This document shows, in pieces, positions 45,501 to 56,808 of a DNA stretch of 64,000 nucleotides (its first letter is position 1; every line of letters starts with the position of its first letter). This DNA comes from Branchiostoma floridae (lineage: Eukaryota; Chordata; Leptocardii; Amphioxiformes; Branchiostomatidae), in assembly GCF_000003815.2 (NCBI RefSeq), contig NC_049992.1:11937450-12001449 (forward strand). Direction: 5' to 3'. Below the pieces are notes generated by a model, which was given only the letters and a program-made list of their open reading frames with translations, did not search any database and was not told the DNA's origin. Both the position numbers and the translations under genes were made by a program.

Positions 45501-46331
45501 CAGAGGTACGTTTGTCCGATATGCGAGAAGAGGTTTGGCATGAAGCACCACCTGAAGAGCCATTACCGCTACATGCACACAGAAGCCACTCCAGACGTCC
45601 ATCCTTCAAATGCGCACTCCAACTCACAAGTAGAAGAACAGCCAATCACCACCATTCTAGATGGAGGAGTAGAGAAAACAGGGAGACTGAAAAGGAGAAA
45701 GACAGAAGATGGCAATGATTTAACTGGTCAATCCTCTACATGGTCAAAAGAATATCCCTCCATGATAAGTGTTGAGGCAAAAACTCCCTTTCCAGCCAAC
45801 AGTAAAGAATCAGATACTATGGAGCCAGAATTGCAAGCAGCAATAGATAATTTCTCCGAGGAAGGTGATCCAAAACAAGAGTACACTACAAAAGAAAGAG
45901 TGTTAGACCCAGGGAAGTACATTCCCAGTGAGGGAAGGAAAGGAATTTTTATGGACATCTTTAAATTGATGGGCGGTTCAAAAATTGGTGACCAGAATGG
46001 TATAGAGAGTGAAAGTCTGTCTCAAGAAGATGGTAACAATGGACAGATATCAAGACAATACTATCAGAGTAGAGAAAATTCCAGTCAAGCAAGGGGCCAA
46101 GATATTGTGCCAATGGATCTAACTGGAGGCAATACTTCTGCAGTTTCTGTTGAGTCATCTCAAGCAAAATGCAGTGCTAGTTCATCCAGAAAAAAGCTAA
46201 CAAGCCAAACCAAACTCATACTGTCTGGTACGATGTCCTGCAATGTCTGTGGCAAGAAGTTCCTGTCATCGGCCGGACTTCAGCGGCACAAACTCTCACA
46301 TTTGACCCAGAATAATGTAGGAGCTGTGTGA
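36568..46331 (+). CDS. Zinc-finger/STPR locus, isoform with module A: 12-finger C2H2 protein
   Basis: Shared exons 36568-36618 (17 codons, phase 0) and 37421-37559 (phase 1 end) join the terminal exon 43819-46331, giving 900 aa. Module A has C2H2 fingers 1-5 at about residues 183-320, fingers 6-11 at about 466-650 and a lone finger near 870-891. Fingers 1-5 match 7-11 one for one, including an unusual FGCF second finger and a CFC-start third finger, so the array arose by internal duplication. Basic linkers rich in Lys and Ser separate the blocks. A nuclear DNA-binding role is expected. AATAAA at 46427 supports a terminal exon. The coding start is the ATG at 36568; the open frame continues upstream, so a longer N terminus is possible. 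The first exon and long intron (37560-43818) rest on splice phase alone. Confidence 0.65.
38475..41123. mobile_element. Two identical-length 479-bp TIR repeats flanking a 1.7-kb segment
   Basis: Copies at 38475-38953 and 40645-41123 have the same orientation, the same length and only about three differences that I can see. Each starts GGTCTCATTCCGG and ends CCGGAACGAGACC, so each is itself an inverted-terminal-repeat unit. The outer flanks are both TTGA (38471-38474, 41124-41127) and the inner flanks both TTAA (38954-38957, 40641-40644). The 1,691-bp segment between has no recognisable protein. It lies in the long intron of the zinc-finger/STPR locus. It could be two MITE copies or one composite element moved as a unit; the matching outer 4-mers favour the latter. 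Confidence 0.65.
41910..43682. mobile_element. Harbinger-like non-autonomous DNA transposon
   Basis: The 1,773-bp element is flanked by TTA on both sides (41907-41909, 43683-43685). The ends begin GGGACCTGACGTTATTTAC and, reversed, GGGACCTGACGATATTTAC, followed by a G-run and GAGGGCTGGTGCA. A 3-bp TWA duplication with G-rich ends fits PIF/Harbinger. Subterminal blocks repeat AAATTTTTCAATGGCCCCCC. The interior holds degenerate units that match, in reverse orientation, those inside the element at 26815-28056. No transposase is visible. Confidence 0.7.
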
Positions 46332-46426
46332 AGTGGGAGAATAGAGGACAATGGAACTGAAGAAAAAGAGAAGGACCTACAAATGACAGAAATTAAAGAA
46401 ACTGTAAACTAAAAGCGAGTGGGCCT

Positions 46427-46432
46427 AATAAA
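46427..46432 (+). terminator. Candidate polyadenylation signal for module A
   Basis: AATAAA 96 nt beyond the module A stop codon, consistent with 43819-46331 being a terminal exon. Confidence 0.5.
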
Positions 46433-46963
46433 AGTAGATATGGTTTATACTCTACATCTATGCACTACTTGTCACATTGAACAACTTCTAATACAGCCAA
46501 TAGAAATTGTGCTAACACTAATGTAATAATGCACATGTATAAAATCAGACATAGATATCAGACATGCTTTGTTATGTGGACTCTGGAGTTGGATTTAATG
46601 TTGAGCACCATTGCAGTTTTTGCAAGCATACCTGTAGTGTTGATAGCTTTGCCTACCATGTGCAGTACAATGAAAGACTTATGACTGAATGAGGTTAATC
46701 ACATAACTAATTAAATGGTCACATTACCAACAAAACTGTGAAATGTTGCAAATCAAGATACAGTGTTCTTGTACACTGTATCAGCATTATATGATACATT
46801 GTACTAGTTACATGTCAGTAAATGATATGAAATGATCTTGACCAGAAGCCAAGCCAAGATTCAGACATCTTTTTTCATTGTGTCCTCACAGAAGGCACTA
46901 TTATCCTGTGTTCCTTAGTTTACTGATGTCTGTACTTAACTTGAATAATCAAAGACACTGGCA

Positions 46964-47663
46964 TAGAGTCCATTCCAAGACACCATGCGGATGTTTGTGG
47001 CCATTGTTTAGAATTGATTTGAATGTTTTGTAATTATATGTCTAGGACATTTGATACTTCAGAAATATTTGTAACACTGTTTCAACTTTATAAATATTTC
47101 CCTGGTCCTGTAAAACTTTGGAAATATTCATCGTGTGGAATTGGATACTTCTAATGGTTTCTAAATAATGATAACAACATTCTACCATTATTTACCATTT
47201 TCTACCATTTTTTGTAAATGGTTGAGTGGGCTGGGAAGATAGCAATTCACACATCCTTGCAAAGTATGGCTGGGTGCCATGCAACAATGGCCCACCACAA
47301 AGGATCCACCAGTACCCAGCAGTAAAATCTAAAAATATACAGATGCAACAATAGGGCTTAGTTTTATGGGGGCAATAAACTAATTTAACCATTTGGCCAG
47401 GTTTACCATTTTTTGTAAATATTTGTAAATGTGAAATAATCACACAGAGGTTTCACAATTATTCTAAATAAAGATATTTTTGTACAGTTACTTTCAAAAT
47501 GTTTCTAAAATATTCAAAGGAATTCAAATATATGAGTATTTTCTCAGTCAATTTTTTTAAAATAATCTAATTATTGTGGCTCAGATATTCTTTTATTCAA
47601 AATAATTCAGACTAATTATAAATATCGCCTAAAAACCCTCATGGTGTCTTGGAATGGACTCTA
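46964..47663. mobile_element. Tc1/mariner-like MITE with TA ends
   Basis: GAGTCCATTCCAAGACACCATG follows TA on the left; its exact reverse complement precedes TA on the right (22 bp perfect). Weaker similarity continues for about 20 bp more. TA target duplication is typical of Tc1/mariner. The interior is AT-rich and noncoding. Confidence 0.7.
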
Positions 47664-48341
47664 GTTCAGATGCTCACCATATGAATATATACTATAGTAA
47701 CAGATCAGTTAGAAAAGTATCTATGCACCATTGTCAATAAACAGTGTACAAAATTTAAAATGGGTTTGTGTAATCATTGCTATCTTTGCCCTGAGACAAC
47801 CAGACTGAACATTTCTGTATATTAGGTGATTTCTATATATGTACACAGCATTCAACAGGGGACATGTTATAAATAAAGAAGTCAAAACTTTTCTTTCTTT
47901 CCCTAGGTCAGGCCTAGAAAATGCTTTTTTTGGAGAAAAAGATGCTATACTTATAATTCAGTAGAAAGATTAGAAACTACCTCTACCAACACAGACCTCT
48001 TGATGTTCTTTTTGTACTTGCCCATAACAAGGCTTTGTATGGGGCAACTTCTGTATACCTGATAAGTAGCGTTAGAATGAAATATGGTACATAAGGAGTG
48101 CTCTTATAATTGGCATCCTGAGACAAAATGATACATAAGACTATTAGTTAAAATCTAACTGTTGGTAGGTTTCTTACATTGCATAGTATCCAGGTAAAAT
48201 CCTTTTAGATCATAATTAGCTCAAACTGAAGCTCTGTTTCCAAAAGTTGTAGGGATATCAAGACAGTGGGATAGGCTGAGTATTGAATGGACAGCAAAAG
48301 CCTTATGTCATATTAGTTATGTAGGCCTCCTCTCATTTCAG

Positions 48342-49234
48342 ATTGCAGTGACGATTCATGGTTTGTCTGCGAACACTGCCGAAGCTTGTTTGAATCACCC
48401 TCCAGCCTGGCAGCACATGTGGAGGAACAGCACACAGTGGTCCTCTCCAGTCCAGGATACTGGGGAAAAACTGGGTTTGGCAGGAGAAAGAAAAAGACAA
48501 TGTCGTTAGAGGAGAGGAGGAAAAAGTCGCGAGAGAGGATGAGAGAAAAACGAAACAACATGACCGAAGAGGAGAGAGAGGCGATCAGGGAAAAGGCTCG
48601 GTTAGCAAAAAGAGATAAATTTCACAACCTGGCCCAAGAGAAGAAGGAGAAAGAAAGGGAACGAGCAAGAGTGTACATGAGAAAGAAGAGGATGACGATG
48701 ACAGAGGAGGAAAGAAACAAGGTACGAGAAAAGGCTCGGCTGGCGAAAAGATTGAAAACGGCCACAATGCCTGAACCAGAGAAGGAAAAGATGAAGGAAA
48801 AAGCCAGGATTCGAATGAAGCAAAAACGTGAGAACATGACGGAGGCAGAACGAGAGACAATGAGAGAGAAGGCCAGGATACACGCACGGCAGAGAAGACT
48901 GGCCCAATCTTACCTGAAATCACATGGGCAGGGTAGTAGTGATGCCAAGCACTGTGGTGGAACAATAGCCGAGGATTTAATGGCAGCTCTGAGGAACTGG
49001 GAGGACTCTGAAAGCAATACCAGTGAAGACACCATGTCCACAGGGAATAAGTATGACATCTACTTACCTGAAGAGCAACAAGCAGACTGTGAAGCCGGTG
49101 CATTGGGAGGTGACAAAGGGTTAGGGCCGTCCGTGTTACAAAGTGTGCAGGCAAGCCAAAGGACGCATGAAGGCAGAGACCACGACCCTTCACAGAATAT
49201 GTTACAATTCCAAGCCTTAAATACTGAGAGTTAA
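48342..49234 (+). CDS. Zinc-finger/STPR locus, module B: one C2H2 finger plus STPR repeats
   Basis: The acceptor ctcatttcag opens a phase-1 terminal exon of 893 nt. Joined to exons 36568-36618 and 37421-37559 it gives 360 aa. It begins DCSDDSWF and runs into a C2H2 finger (CEHC...HVEEQH), then five tandem repeats of about 23 residues of the form RxKRxxMTEEERExxREKAR. This matches the STPR domain, a 23-residue-repeat DNA-binding domain known from silkworm FMBP-1 and vertebrate ZNF821. An acidic, Gln/Ser-rich tail follows. A transcription-factor role is inferred from the family. AATAAA lies at 49872. Use of this exon by the upstream pair is inferred from phase; an independent promoter cannot be excluded. 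Confidence 0.65.
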
Positions 49235-50279
49235 CTGAAACAGAACTGTGCTTTTACATAACTGAAACGTAATTGCTGTTAATGGAAAGCAATGTTATAG
49301 TTGGTTGATAATGATGTGTTGTGGTACTATTTAAGTGCTGAAATACTAAGTACAATTTCAGTGTCATGTCTCATTAACATTAGTTGCTACTAACGACCAA
49401 GTCACTGTAAGCCCATAGGGAAAGAGCTGCAAGATGAGAGCCATATCATATAGCATTGTCACAATGTCTTCTACATCAGATAATGGCTCCTATGATAATG
49501 ATGATAAAGGAAATATCCATATTTGGCTAGGGGCGTACATTTGTAAGGACTGTAAAGTAGGCCGTTGAAGGAATTTTTCAGGAAGTACTATTAGCAAAAC
49601 AGTTCTTGCAAGTTATACCAGTGTAAAATTTGTTTGGAAAGATGTAAATACTTACCAATTCAAACATTCTGACAACAATATTCACGTTTATAATTGCAAT
49701 TTATGAGGACTATGCATACTACTTTTTTAAGCAAAATCATTCTGACATAAAAGTAGCAATGCCTATAGATGCAGTGCTAAATTAGTATGATTGGTTTTGT
49801 ATTTCTGCTTGTACATATAGATGCAAAACTCTCAGAAAATGGTAAATTTTCCCTGATCATTTTCAGTCTTTAATAAAATGTGTCATTTGTTCTTATATTC
49901 TGCTGTATGGTCTTTCATATTTGTATGTTCTTTCCTACCTAATTAAAGGAAGGGTTTCATAAGGATTTCTGACCACGTATTGTTTAGAAACAAGTACATG
50001 TACATGGATTTGTGCATGTTGACTGAAATCCAAATTCTTTAGGAGGCAGAGGACTTTTAAAACTTTTGAGTTGACATTTGTAGTAGTGGAGAAAGGGGTA
50101 ACTAGCAGAATATGGATAATTTTTCAGGAAAATTATCACAAGATGTGACCACAGATGTATCGCTGGAATGAGAAGGCTCAAAGTTGGAGTAAAAGTAAGT
50201 GCCCCAATTGTGCTAGCCACTTTTATTCTTTCCTTCCTTCTTGTTGTCTGTACCTGACTTGACATCCATCTCCTTCCAG
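49235..50279 (+). other. Module B 3'UTR and spacer
   Basis: AT-rich sequence with a candidate AATAAA at 49872-49877 and a pyrimidine tract leading to the module C acceptor at 50279. Nothing else is recognised. Confidence 0.4.
49872..49877 (+). terminator. Candidate polyadenylation signal for module B
   Basis: AATAAA about 640 nt beyond the module B stop, the first I saw on that strand. Confidence 0.45.
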
Positions 50280-53200
50280 GTTCCTACCCAGTCCAGTTTG
50301 TGTGTGAGTACTGTCAGAGCCTGCACGAGTCCCCCAGCCTCCTCCAGGAACATGTGGAGAAGACACACACTGCAGTGGTACCCACTGATGCCTTCAGGAG
50401 GGAGAGGAACCGGATCCGCATGCAAGAAAAACGTAAAAACCTCACAGAAGAGGAGAAAGCAAAGATAAGGGAGAAGCAGAAGTTACAAGCAAGGCAAAGG
50501 AGAATGTGCATGTCTGAGGAGAAGAAAGCACAGGCAAGAGAAAAAGACAGGCTGACAAAACAGATGAGGAGAAGTGCATCAAATGATGACTTGGAGGTCC
50601 GTGAGAAAAATAGGGTGCAGAAATTGATGTACAGGCAAAATGCCACCGAGGAACAGCGGGCATTATGGAGGGAGAGAGACAAACTCAGGAAAAGAGAAGA
50701 CAGGGAAGTGAAAGCTGTACGGTACAGGTTATTTGACAAGTTGTACTCGGGTATAGAAGCAATGCTGGTAGGGTTGCCCCCAGATTCTGATCAGAACTGC
50801 ACATCAGATCAGGGCCCAGTACAGGATACAGTACAAGCCTCTACAGAAGAGCCCACCTTTAAGACTGGTACTATCTCAGATACATTCAATTCTGTGCAAA
50901 ACCTGTTGACCTTCATGCTAGGTGCTCATGTAGTCACAGATGCAGAAATTACAAGGATTCACGAGATTATTTTGAAGACGATGAATAGTTCTGTTGGCGA
51001 CTTGAGCAATGATGTCAGGGTATATCAAAAAGCACTGGAAGACTGCACAGCTGGAGGTGACGTACAGGAGACCACAGACACTGCATCCTCCTCACCATGC
51101 ACACAGTCTGAGCATCAGCCAGGGCCTTCCTCGCTGGGAGACACAAGTCATGCAGGGGTAATGGATAAGTCAGAGGAACTGGAGGTGAAGAATAGTCACA
51201 ATACTTCTCCTCTTGAGATCAGTTCTGATGTTGATACCAACAGGGATGTAACTGTGAAACAAGAAGTAGTAGACTGTGCTGAGGTAATGGAAAAGTCAAA
51301 GCACCTGGAGATGAAGAATAGTGACAATGCTTCTTCTCTTGAGAACAGTTCTGATGTTCACTCCAGCAGTAACGTAAGTGTGAAACAAGAAGTAATAGAC
51401 TGTGCTGATAACATCAGAGATTCAGCTGAAAATAAGCATGTATCAGATCGCCCCAATGTTCTTCACTCATCAGTGTGTACAAATGCACAACAGCACTCCA
51501 GAACACTTAATGTTGACACCAGCAGTAGTGTACTCGTGAAACAAGAAGTAGTAGACTGTGCTGATAACATCAGAGATTCAGCTGAAAATCAGCATGTATC
51601 AGATCGCCCCAACGTTCTTCACTCATCAGTGCACGCAAATGCACAACAGCACTCCAGAACGCTTTCTGAAGAAGTAGCTGCCCTTGTGGAGGTGATACAG
51701 AAGGCGAGGTGGCTGATAGCCTTGGCGGAAGGACAGGACTGTCCAGAGATACATCTGGCCATCAGGAGGGAAAGGGTGAAAATACGAAACATGCTGAGGA
51801 TGCTGATAGCACCCACACAGGACATGGAGAAGGAGAGGGAGATAGCAAAACTAAGGTACGGCAGTCCTGTTGAATGGCAACATTTTTTTGCTAGAAGTAG
51901 AATTCCTCTTTGTCAGCATGACAATTTGATGTATTTGTCATATTTAAAGTGATCCCAGTTGTCTGATTGCAAATTTACTGATAGGAGATGGTCTTAGAAC
52001 AATGAAAGTTAGAGAGGGGAAGGTTAGACTCATCTTTAAGTCTAGTCATAATGTTATTGATTCTTAGACACTCTTGTGTTTGATTCCTGGATTTCATAAA
52101 AAAGAAAAGAGAAAAATGACATTTCAATTTTGTGTATTGTCCATGCATGTACACTGACATATTTAATTCCTGGATTTCAGAAAAGGAAAAGAGAAAATGA
52201 CATTTCATTTTGGTCTATTGTCCATGCTTGTACACTGCCTTATAATTCCTCCATTTCAGAAAAAGAAAGGAGAACATGATTTGGTATACTATTGAGTAAT
52301 TTTGTTCCTGTATAGGATGGCTCTTAAGAGACAGACAGCATCACCAGCTGAGAAGGAGCTTGAGAAGGAAAAGGGCAGGCTGAGGATGAGGTGGAAAAGG
52401 ATGACACAGACAGAGGAGGAACGGGAGAGAGAGAAGGAGAGAAACAGGATCAGGACCAGGCTGAAAAGAATGGAGATGAGTGCTGAAGAAAGGGAAAGGA
52501 TCAAAGATAGGGAGAGACTCAGGTAAATCATGCTTTTGTGTTACACCTGTGATGATGAGTCCTTTGTTGTAGTGATTTCTAGCCAGAGGGTGATGATGTG
52601 ATGGTCAGGTAGAGTGGTGTTCAGAGAAACTCCAATTGCATTGACCAGAGGTCGACTTGCCCAGGTCGACTTCCCCAGGTCGATTTTGACCCTAGTCCTC
52701 TGTCATTGCGTATGGTTTCAATGCCTCCAAGCCAAAAATGTGATCTGACAACATGTATCTGCAAGATCGCATGTTAATGAAAATTTGACTTTTGTCTTGG
52801 AAGAAAGTTTAGCATTGTACTATGAATATAGAATACAACATGGTGTATTCCGTATCACCCAAGGTATCAGCCCGACCGCAGGTCGGATCTGCCCCGCAGG
52901 AGGGCTGAGACCGAGGGTGATGCGGAATACACCGTGTTGTATTTTATTTATGTCATACCCACCTGAGAAAACCGATGTTTTGATGCGAAATGCGCCAGAA
53001 GTTGAACAAATTTGGTACCCTAGAACCAAAAGTGTTGCAACAGTAATGTTCCAACGTCCGAATCAGGTATTCGAATTGCCAATCGAGCCGTATTCGGCCC
53101 GCTCTAAACAGTTCGATTCACTCAAATGGAGCCTGTGTGATACGCCTTTCGAACCTGTGCGATACGGAAGCGTACGGCCCGGTCCGGAACACCCGTATCG

Positions 53201-53880
53201 AACGTTTTCGCGTCGCAGGTATGACATAATGTGTAATATCCATGTTTTGATAACATTCCAATAATTGACAACACTTTGCCATATCTATGTTGTATAGGAA
53301 AAGACAGAAAAGGGAGATGGCCACAGAGGAGCAGAAACAGGCATGGCGGGAGAGTGACAGAATCAGCAAAAGGATAAAGAGGGGATCCGGAACTTCTCAA
53401 CAACAGTCTGACAACCTGTGGATGGGGGAGTGCAGTGAAAACGTTACGCACGGCTTGGGTTACCAGCAGGCATATGATGAACATAGAGATTACAGCAGTG
53501 ATAGCCAAATGTCAAATATGAGCAGGGGTAACCTTACCAGTGATGATGGCAGCATTGAGTCAGTACAACAAAGTTTCTCTCAAAAAGGTGACGAACAAAT
53601 AGGATGCTCAACCTCAGAGGAAGACAGCAACAAAGAACTTGAAGATGTGACACAAGGCACAGCATCACAGTCAGAGGGTGTCACTTCAGCTTGTGCTTCT
53701 CATGAAACTGTTGGTAAGCCAGACGCCAGCAATATTGACTGCAGTCAGCCAGGTTCCTCTGGTAACCAGCCTGTAGAGGGGCCTGACCAGATTCACAATG
53801 TAGAGGCTCATAATTCCTCTGCAAGTTGGGATCCTCTTGAGTACAACTTTATGCCATTTGAAGCACTTTCAGAACATTGA
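50280..53880 (+). CDS. Zinc-finger/STPR locus, module C: C2H2 finger plus two STPR blocks
   Basis: Exons 50280-51855 (phase 1 start), 52316-52522 and 53298-53880 join in phase. With the shared 5' exons the protein is 851 aa. It begins GSYPVQF, then a C2H2 finger (CEYC...HVEKTH) paralogous to that of module B. A first STPR block follows (LTEEEKAKIREKQKLQARQRR and later repeats). Next is an acidic linker of about 300 residues with three near-identical VKQEVVDC-type motifs, and a second STPR block that continues across both splice junctions. The tail is Ser/Glu-rich. STPR proteins bind DNA through basic helical repeats (known for FMBP-1). Open reading continues a little past 51855, but splicing there keeps the repeat register. 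AATAAA lies at 54057. Confidence 0.7.
52831..53230. repeat. Nested palindromic repeat in module C intron
   Basis: GAATACAACATGGTGTATTC (52831-52850) pairs with GAATACACCGTGTTGTATT, and the flanking CGTATCACCC/GGGTGATGCG extends the stem, with further pairing inside. A second pair, TTATGTCATACC near 52947-52959 and GGTATGACATAA at 53219-53230, brackets the rest. It looks like a palindromic mobile repeat; the family is unknown. Confidence 0.5.
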
Positions 53881-54056
53881 TGGGACTGTACAGAGGTTAA
53901 TCATTGGTACCCAGTAATTAATCATAAATGATTTAAACTAAATGAAAGTGGAAATTTCTTCTTGGGAAGTTAGTGAAAGAAAATCTTGGGATAACACAAG
54001 TAATATGGGGCCACAACCAAGGTGGTGATAGACAAGATCTTGCAAGTACATGTCAA

Positions 54057-54062
54057 AATAAA
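54057..54062 (+). terminator. Candidate polyadenylation signal for module C
   Basis: AATAAA 177 nt beyond the module C stop codon. Confidence 0.5.
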
Positions 54063-54388
54063 AAAAATAGATTTTTAAAAGGCCAACTGGTAGAGGGGCT
54101 ACAGATGGAGAGGCTGATTTGAACATGGCCTTGAACAAATCTGTCCTTCAAGTTGGTAAGGTTGGGGACAAACTGTTAGCACTGTCCTTCAAATGCTTTT
54201 AGACAATAATGTTAACTACCCAGTAAATGTTAAGAACACACACTACATTACATATCTTTGCCTAAACTTTCAGATAATGTCAGCATGGTGTGACACAAAT
54301 GATAGCAACATAAGGCTTTATTGCAATATTATAAGCATCTTTGAACATTACTGAATGTGCTCTTCACTTTTCTCATGAAATATCACTA

Positions 54389-54394
54389 TTTATT
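54389..54394 (-). terminator. Candidate polyadenylation signal for MASP-1-type mRNA
   Basis: AATAAA on the minus strand about 370 nt beyond the stop codon at 54766. Confidence 0.45.
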
Positions 54395-54765
54395 CAATTA
54401 ATACAATAATACAATATGCAGGTTGTCTTTAAGTCCTTAAAAGTACTGAAGAATAGTCACTTATATTTTAGGAATGGTGAGAATAAATCTTCAATGCAAT
54501 ACATCAATAATGCAGTGCATATAAGCAGGTGCTGTGTACATGTGTTGACCTAGTAGTGAGTGGTAAAGCATTTCATGCATATTACTACATATTCGACTTT
54601 TCTTCCTGTATCTGTTTCAGACATGTGCATCGCACGTCCATACTGAGGAATGCACATCTAACTACAAGCATTCTTTTAAGTCGACTTGCCATCCTGATAA
54701 TGAAACTTGCATTGAATGTGATTCGACTTTTTGTTATCTGCCGTCAAAAATGATTAAAACTAATT

Positions 54766-56808
54766 TTATGCAACACCAGACATTACGTCGTGAATCCATG
54801 GCAGATAGTGTATGATGTTTGTGTAGACACCATATCTGTTCTTCCTCCCACACCCCCAGCCCCACGACACAACCCCTCCCTGGATCCACGTCTCCTCAGT
54901 TCTCTGAAAGAAGGCCAGCGGTCCCCCGCTATCCCCCCGACACGCGTCCTTTCCTCCCGCCTGGAACCCCGCACAGATCATGTCTGACGTCACGGTGAAG
55001 TCGTAGGTCTTGTTGCAAGTGTTGGTGTCGACAAGGGGTAGGAAAACCTGTAGGCGACAAAGTGCTTATGTTGACGAGAATGTCTTTCGACTGCAATATG
55101 CTCCACATCTACAACAAAGTGGTCGACTCGTCGTGGGAAGCATTGTAGCTCAACTCCGTTCAATACTTATTATCATTAAACTTTCGACAACACAGTACGT
55201 CACTCACTATATATTCAACTGACTCTTCAGCCTTCTTCAGTAATACTGACTTTTGTCACGTGAACGTGAAGACAAGTTTGTCAATGAAAACGATTGAATC
55301 ATTCGGTACCTCTCTGAGCTCGTTGGCGATGAAGCCTTGGTCCGTGTGCCCCCATCCTGTCACCACGCCTTCCCTGTCCGGTGCAAAAGTAGTGGTCGCC
55401 GCTTCTTCGCTTAGTAGACATATTGGTGACACATACGGGTTCAGTCGAGCTGGACTCTCCAACTTCAAAAGGGCTGAAAAAAGAATATCTGGTCAGTAAA
55501 TGGATTGGTATCATCACCAAAACTCTTAATAAAGACAGGTAGTACTGAATCGTCTATTCAGCAAGGACTATTTCCTAGTCGGCGGACTTCAAACGTTAAT
55601 CATTCATAATGTACATGTATAATGACATTTTACGTTTATCTTTTAGTTTGGAAAAAGTATAGCAAGAGTCAAATGAGGCTAGAACTTACTCATCAATACT
55701 TACCTATGTCAGAGAGGAATGTTGTAAAGTTGAACGCTGGATGGACGACAATTCGTGCTACCTGCACCGTCTGTTCAGTCGTGTCTTTGTCTCGTGCCTT
55801 GTGTTTACCTGATACAAAAACGCGTAAAAATAGTAGTTTTGCATTGTGCACCTGCAGTCGCCAATCAACACAAAACGAAGATAACTGGACGACAACTCGG
55901 TAAAAGTTTGAGCTAGGGCGTGTAGACCCACCTTGGCATTGAAGAACATATATTTTTATGTACCTTTAGAAAACATAGAATCATGCACATATTAGCTTCT
56001 CATTCAAGAACTATGTTGATCTGGCATGGTACCTTGGCTTGAACAAGAGCTAGGTATGCACAGGTTGTATCTACCTAGTTTTACGCTGAAGGAGTCCTTC
56101 AGAATGGGATCAGACGTGACCGGATTAACCAAGCAGTGCGCCGCCGTCAGAACCCACTGGTCCCCTGAAACAAGGCATAGGTATGGAGGGGTACGGTTTT
56201 TTAAATGTACGCTGTCACTGATGATTGTCGTAAGGAAGTTAATGGAATCACCTAGTGCCATTAACCTAGGATATACAGCTGACTTAAGGTGGACTCGCAC
56301 CGGTGCGGCACTGCGGGTTCGTAGATGACTCAACGAATTTCAGAGATAAAGAACGAATTTTCTTCCGTTTTGTGTATTTATAAACTTTTTGTCTTCTTAG
56401 TCATACTTTTATGTATTACGCAATATCTAAATTATAAAGAATCACGAAAATAACACGCGGTGAACGTTCAACCCCGTAGTGCCGTACCAGTGCCCCAAGT
56501 GCAGTGAGACTGCACCTTTCCTTACAAAAGCTCACCAATTGGAAGTTTGCTGTGAAAGTAGATGGTTGGGTCCAACATTTTGACGCAACATGCTAAAAAA
56601 CGTGTTTTTTTTATCATTTTCATAAGAGAAATGTGTGCTTCCACATAAAGTGACATAAGACTTTGTTACTTCGTACCCAGAAGTGTTCCTCCACAGAACG
56701 GCCCCCTGGGTGTCCTGTGCAGCATGGCCATCCATGGCCACGCACCGCGCCTGGCCGGCCGGCCTCCCACCAGCTTCCCCCGGGTCACGAACTCAGGCTT
56801 CCCGCAGG
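54766..56808 (-). CDS. MASP-1-type protease domain (split exons)
   Basis: Exons 56808-56677, 56164-56075, 55808-55704, 55473-55310 and 55047-54766 encode the domain. It has a linking Cys (TCGKPEF), an activation site RGK before LVGG, histidine TAAHC, aspartate LSDIALLKL and serine GDSGGP. The S1 residue six before the serine is Asp (KDACRGDS), so cleavage after Lys or Arg is expected. The histidine-loop cysteines (FCGG and AAHC) are both present. The catalytic serine codon is AGC. The split structure matches vertebrate MASP-1. Confidence 0.88.

Larger units (their letters stand above)
46332..48341 (+). other. Module A 3'UTR and spacer before module B
   Basis: It contains the AATAAA at 46427-46432, a Tc1/mariner-like element (46964-47663) and AT-rich sequence. 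I see no additional coding exon and no obvious promoter for module B. Confidence 0.4.
53881..54765. other. Convergent 3' region between module C and MASP
   Basis: The region should hold the 3'UTRs of both convergent genes. AATAAA on the plus strand lies at 54057-54062, and on the minus strand (plus TTTATT) at 54389-54394. No coding signal. Confidence 0.45.

Noticed and set aside
48585-49193. 202-codon minus-strand frame
   Set aside because: Antisense shadow of the Lys/Arg/Glu-rich STPR repeats of module B. Such repeats often leave the opposite strand open.
52785-53264. 159-codon plus-strand frame between module C exons
   Set aside because: It lies within a palindromic repeat in an intron. 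The palindrome produces similar frames on both strands, and there is no domain.
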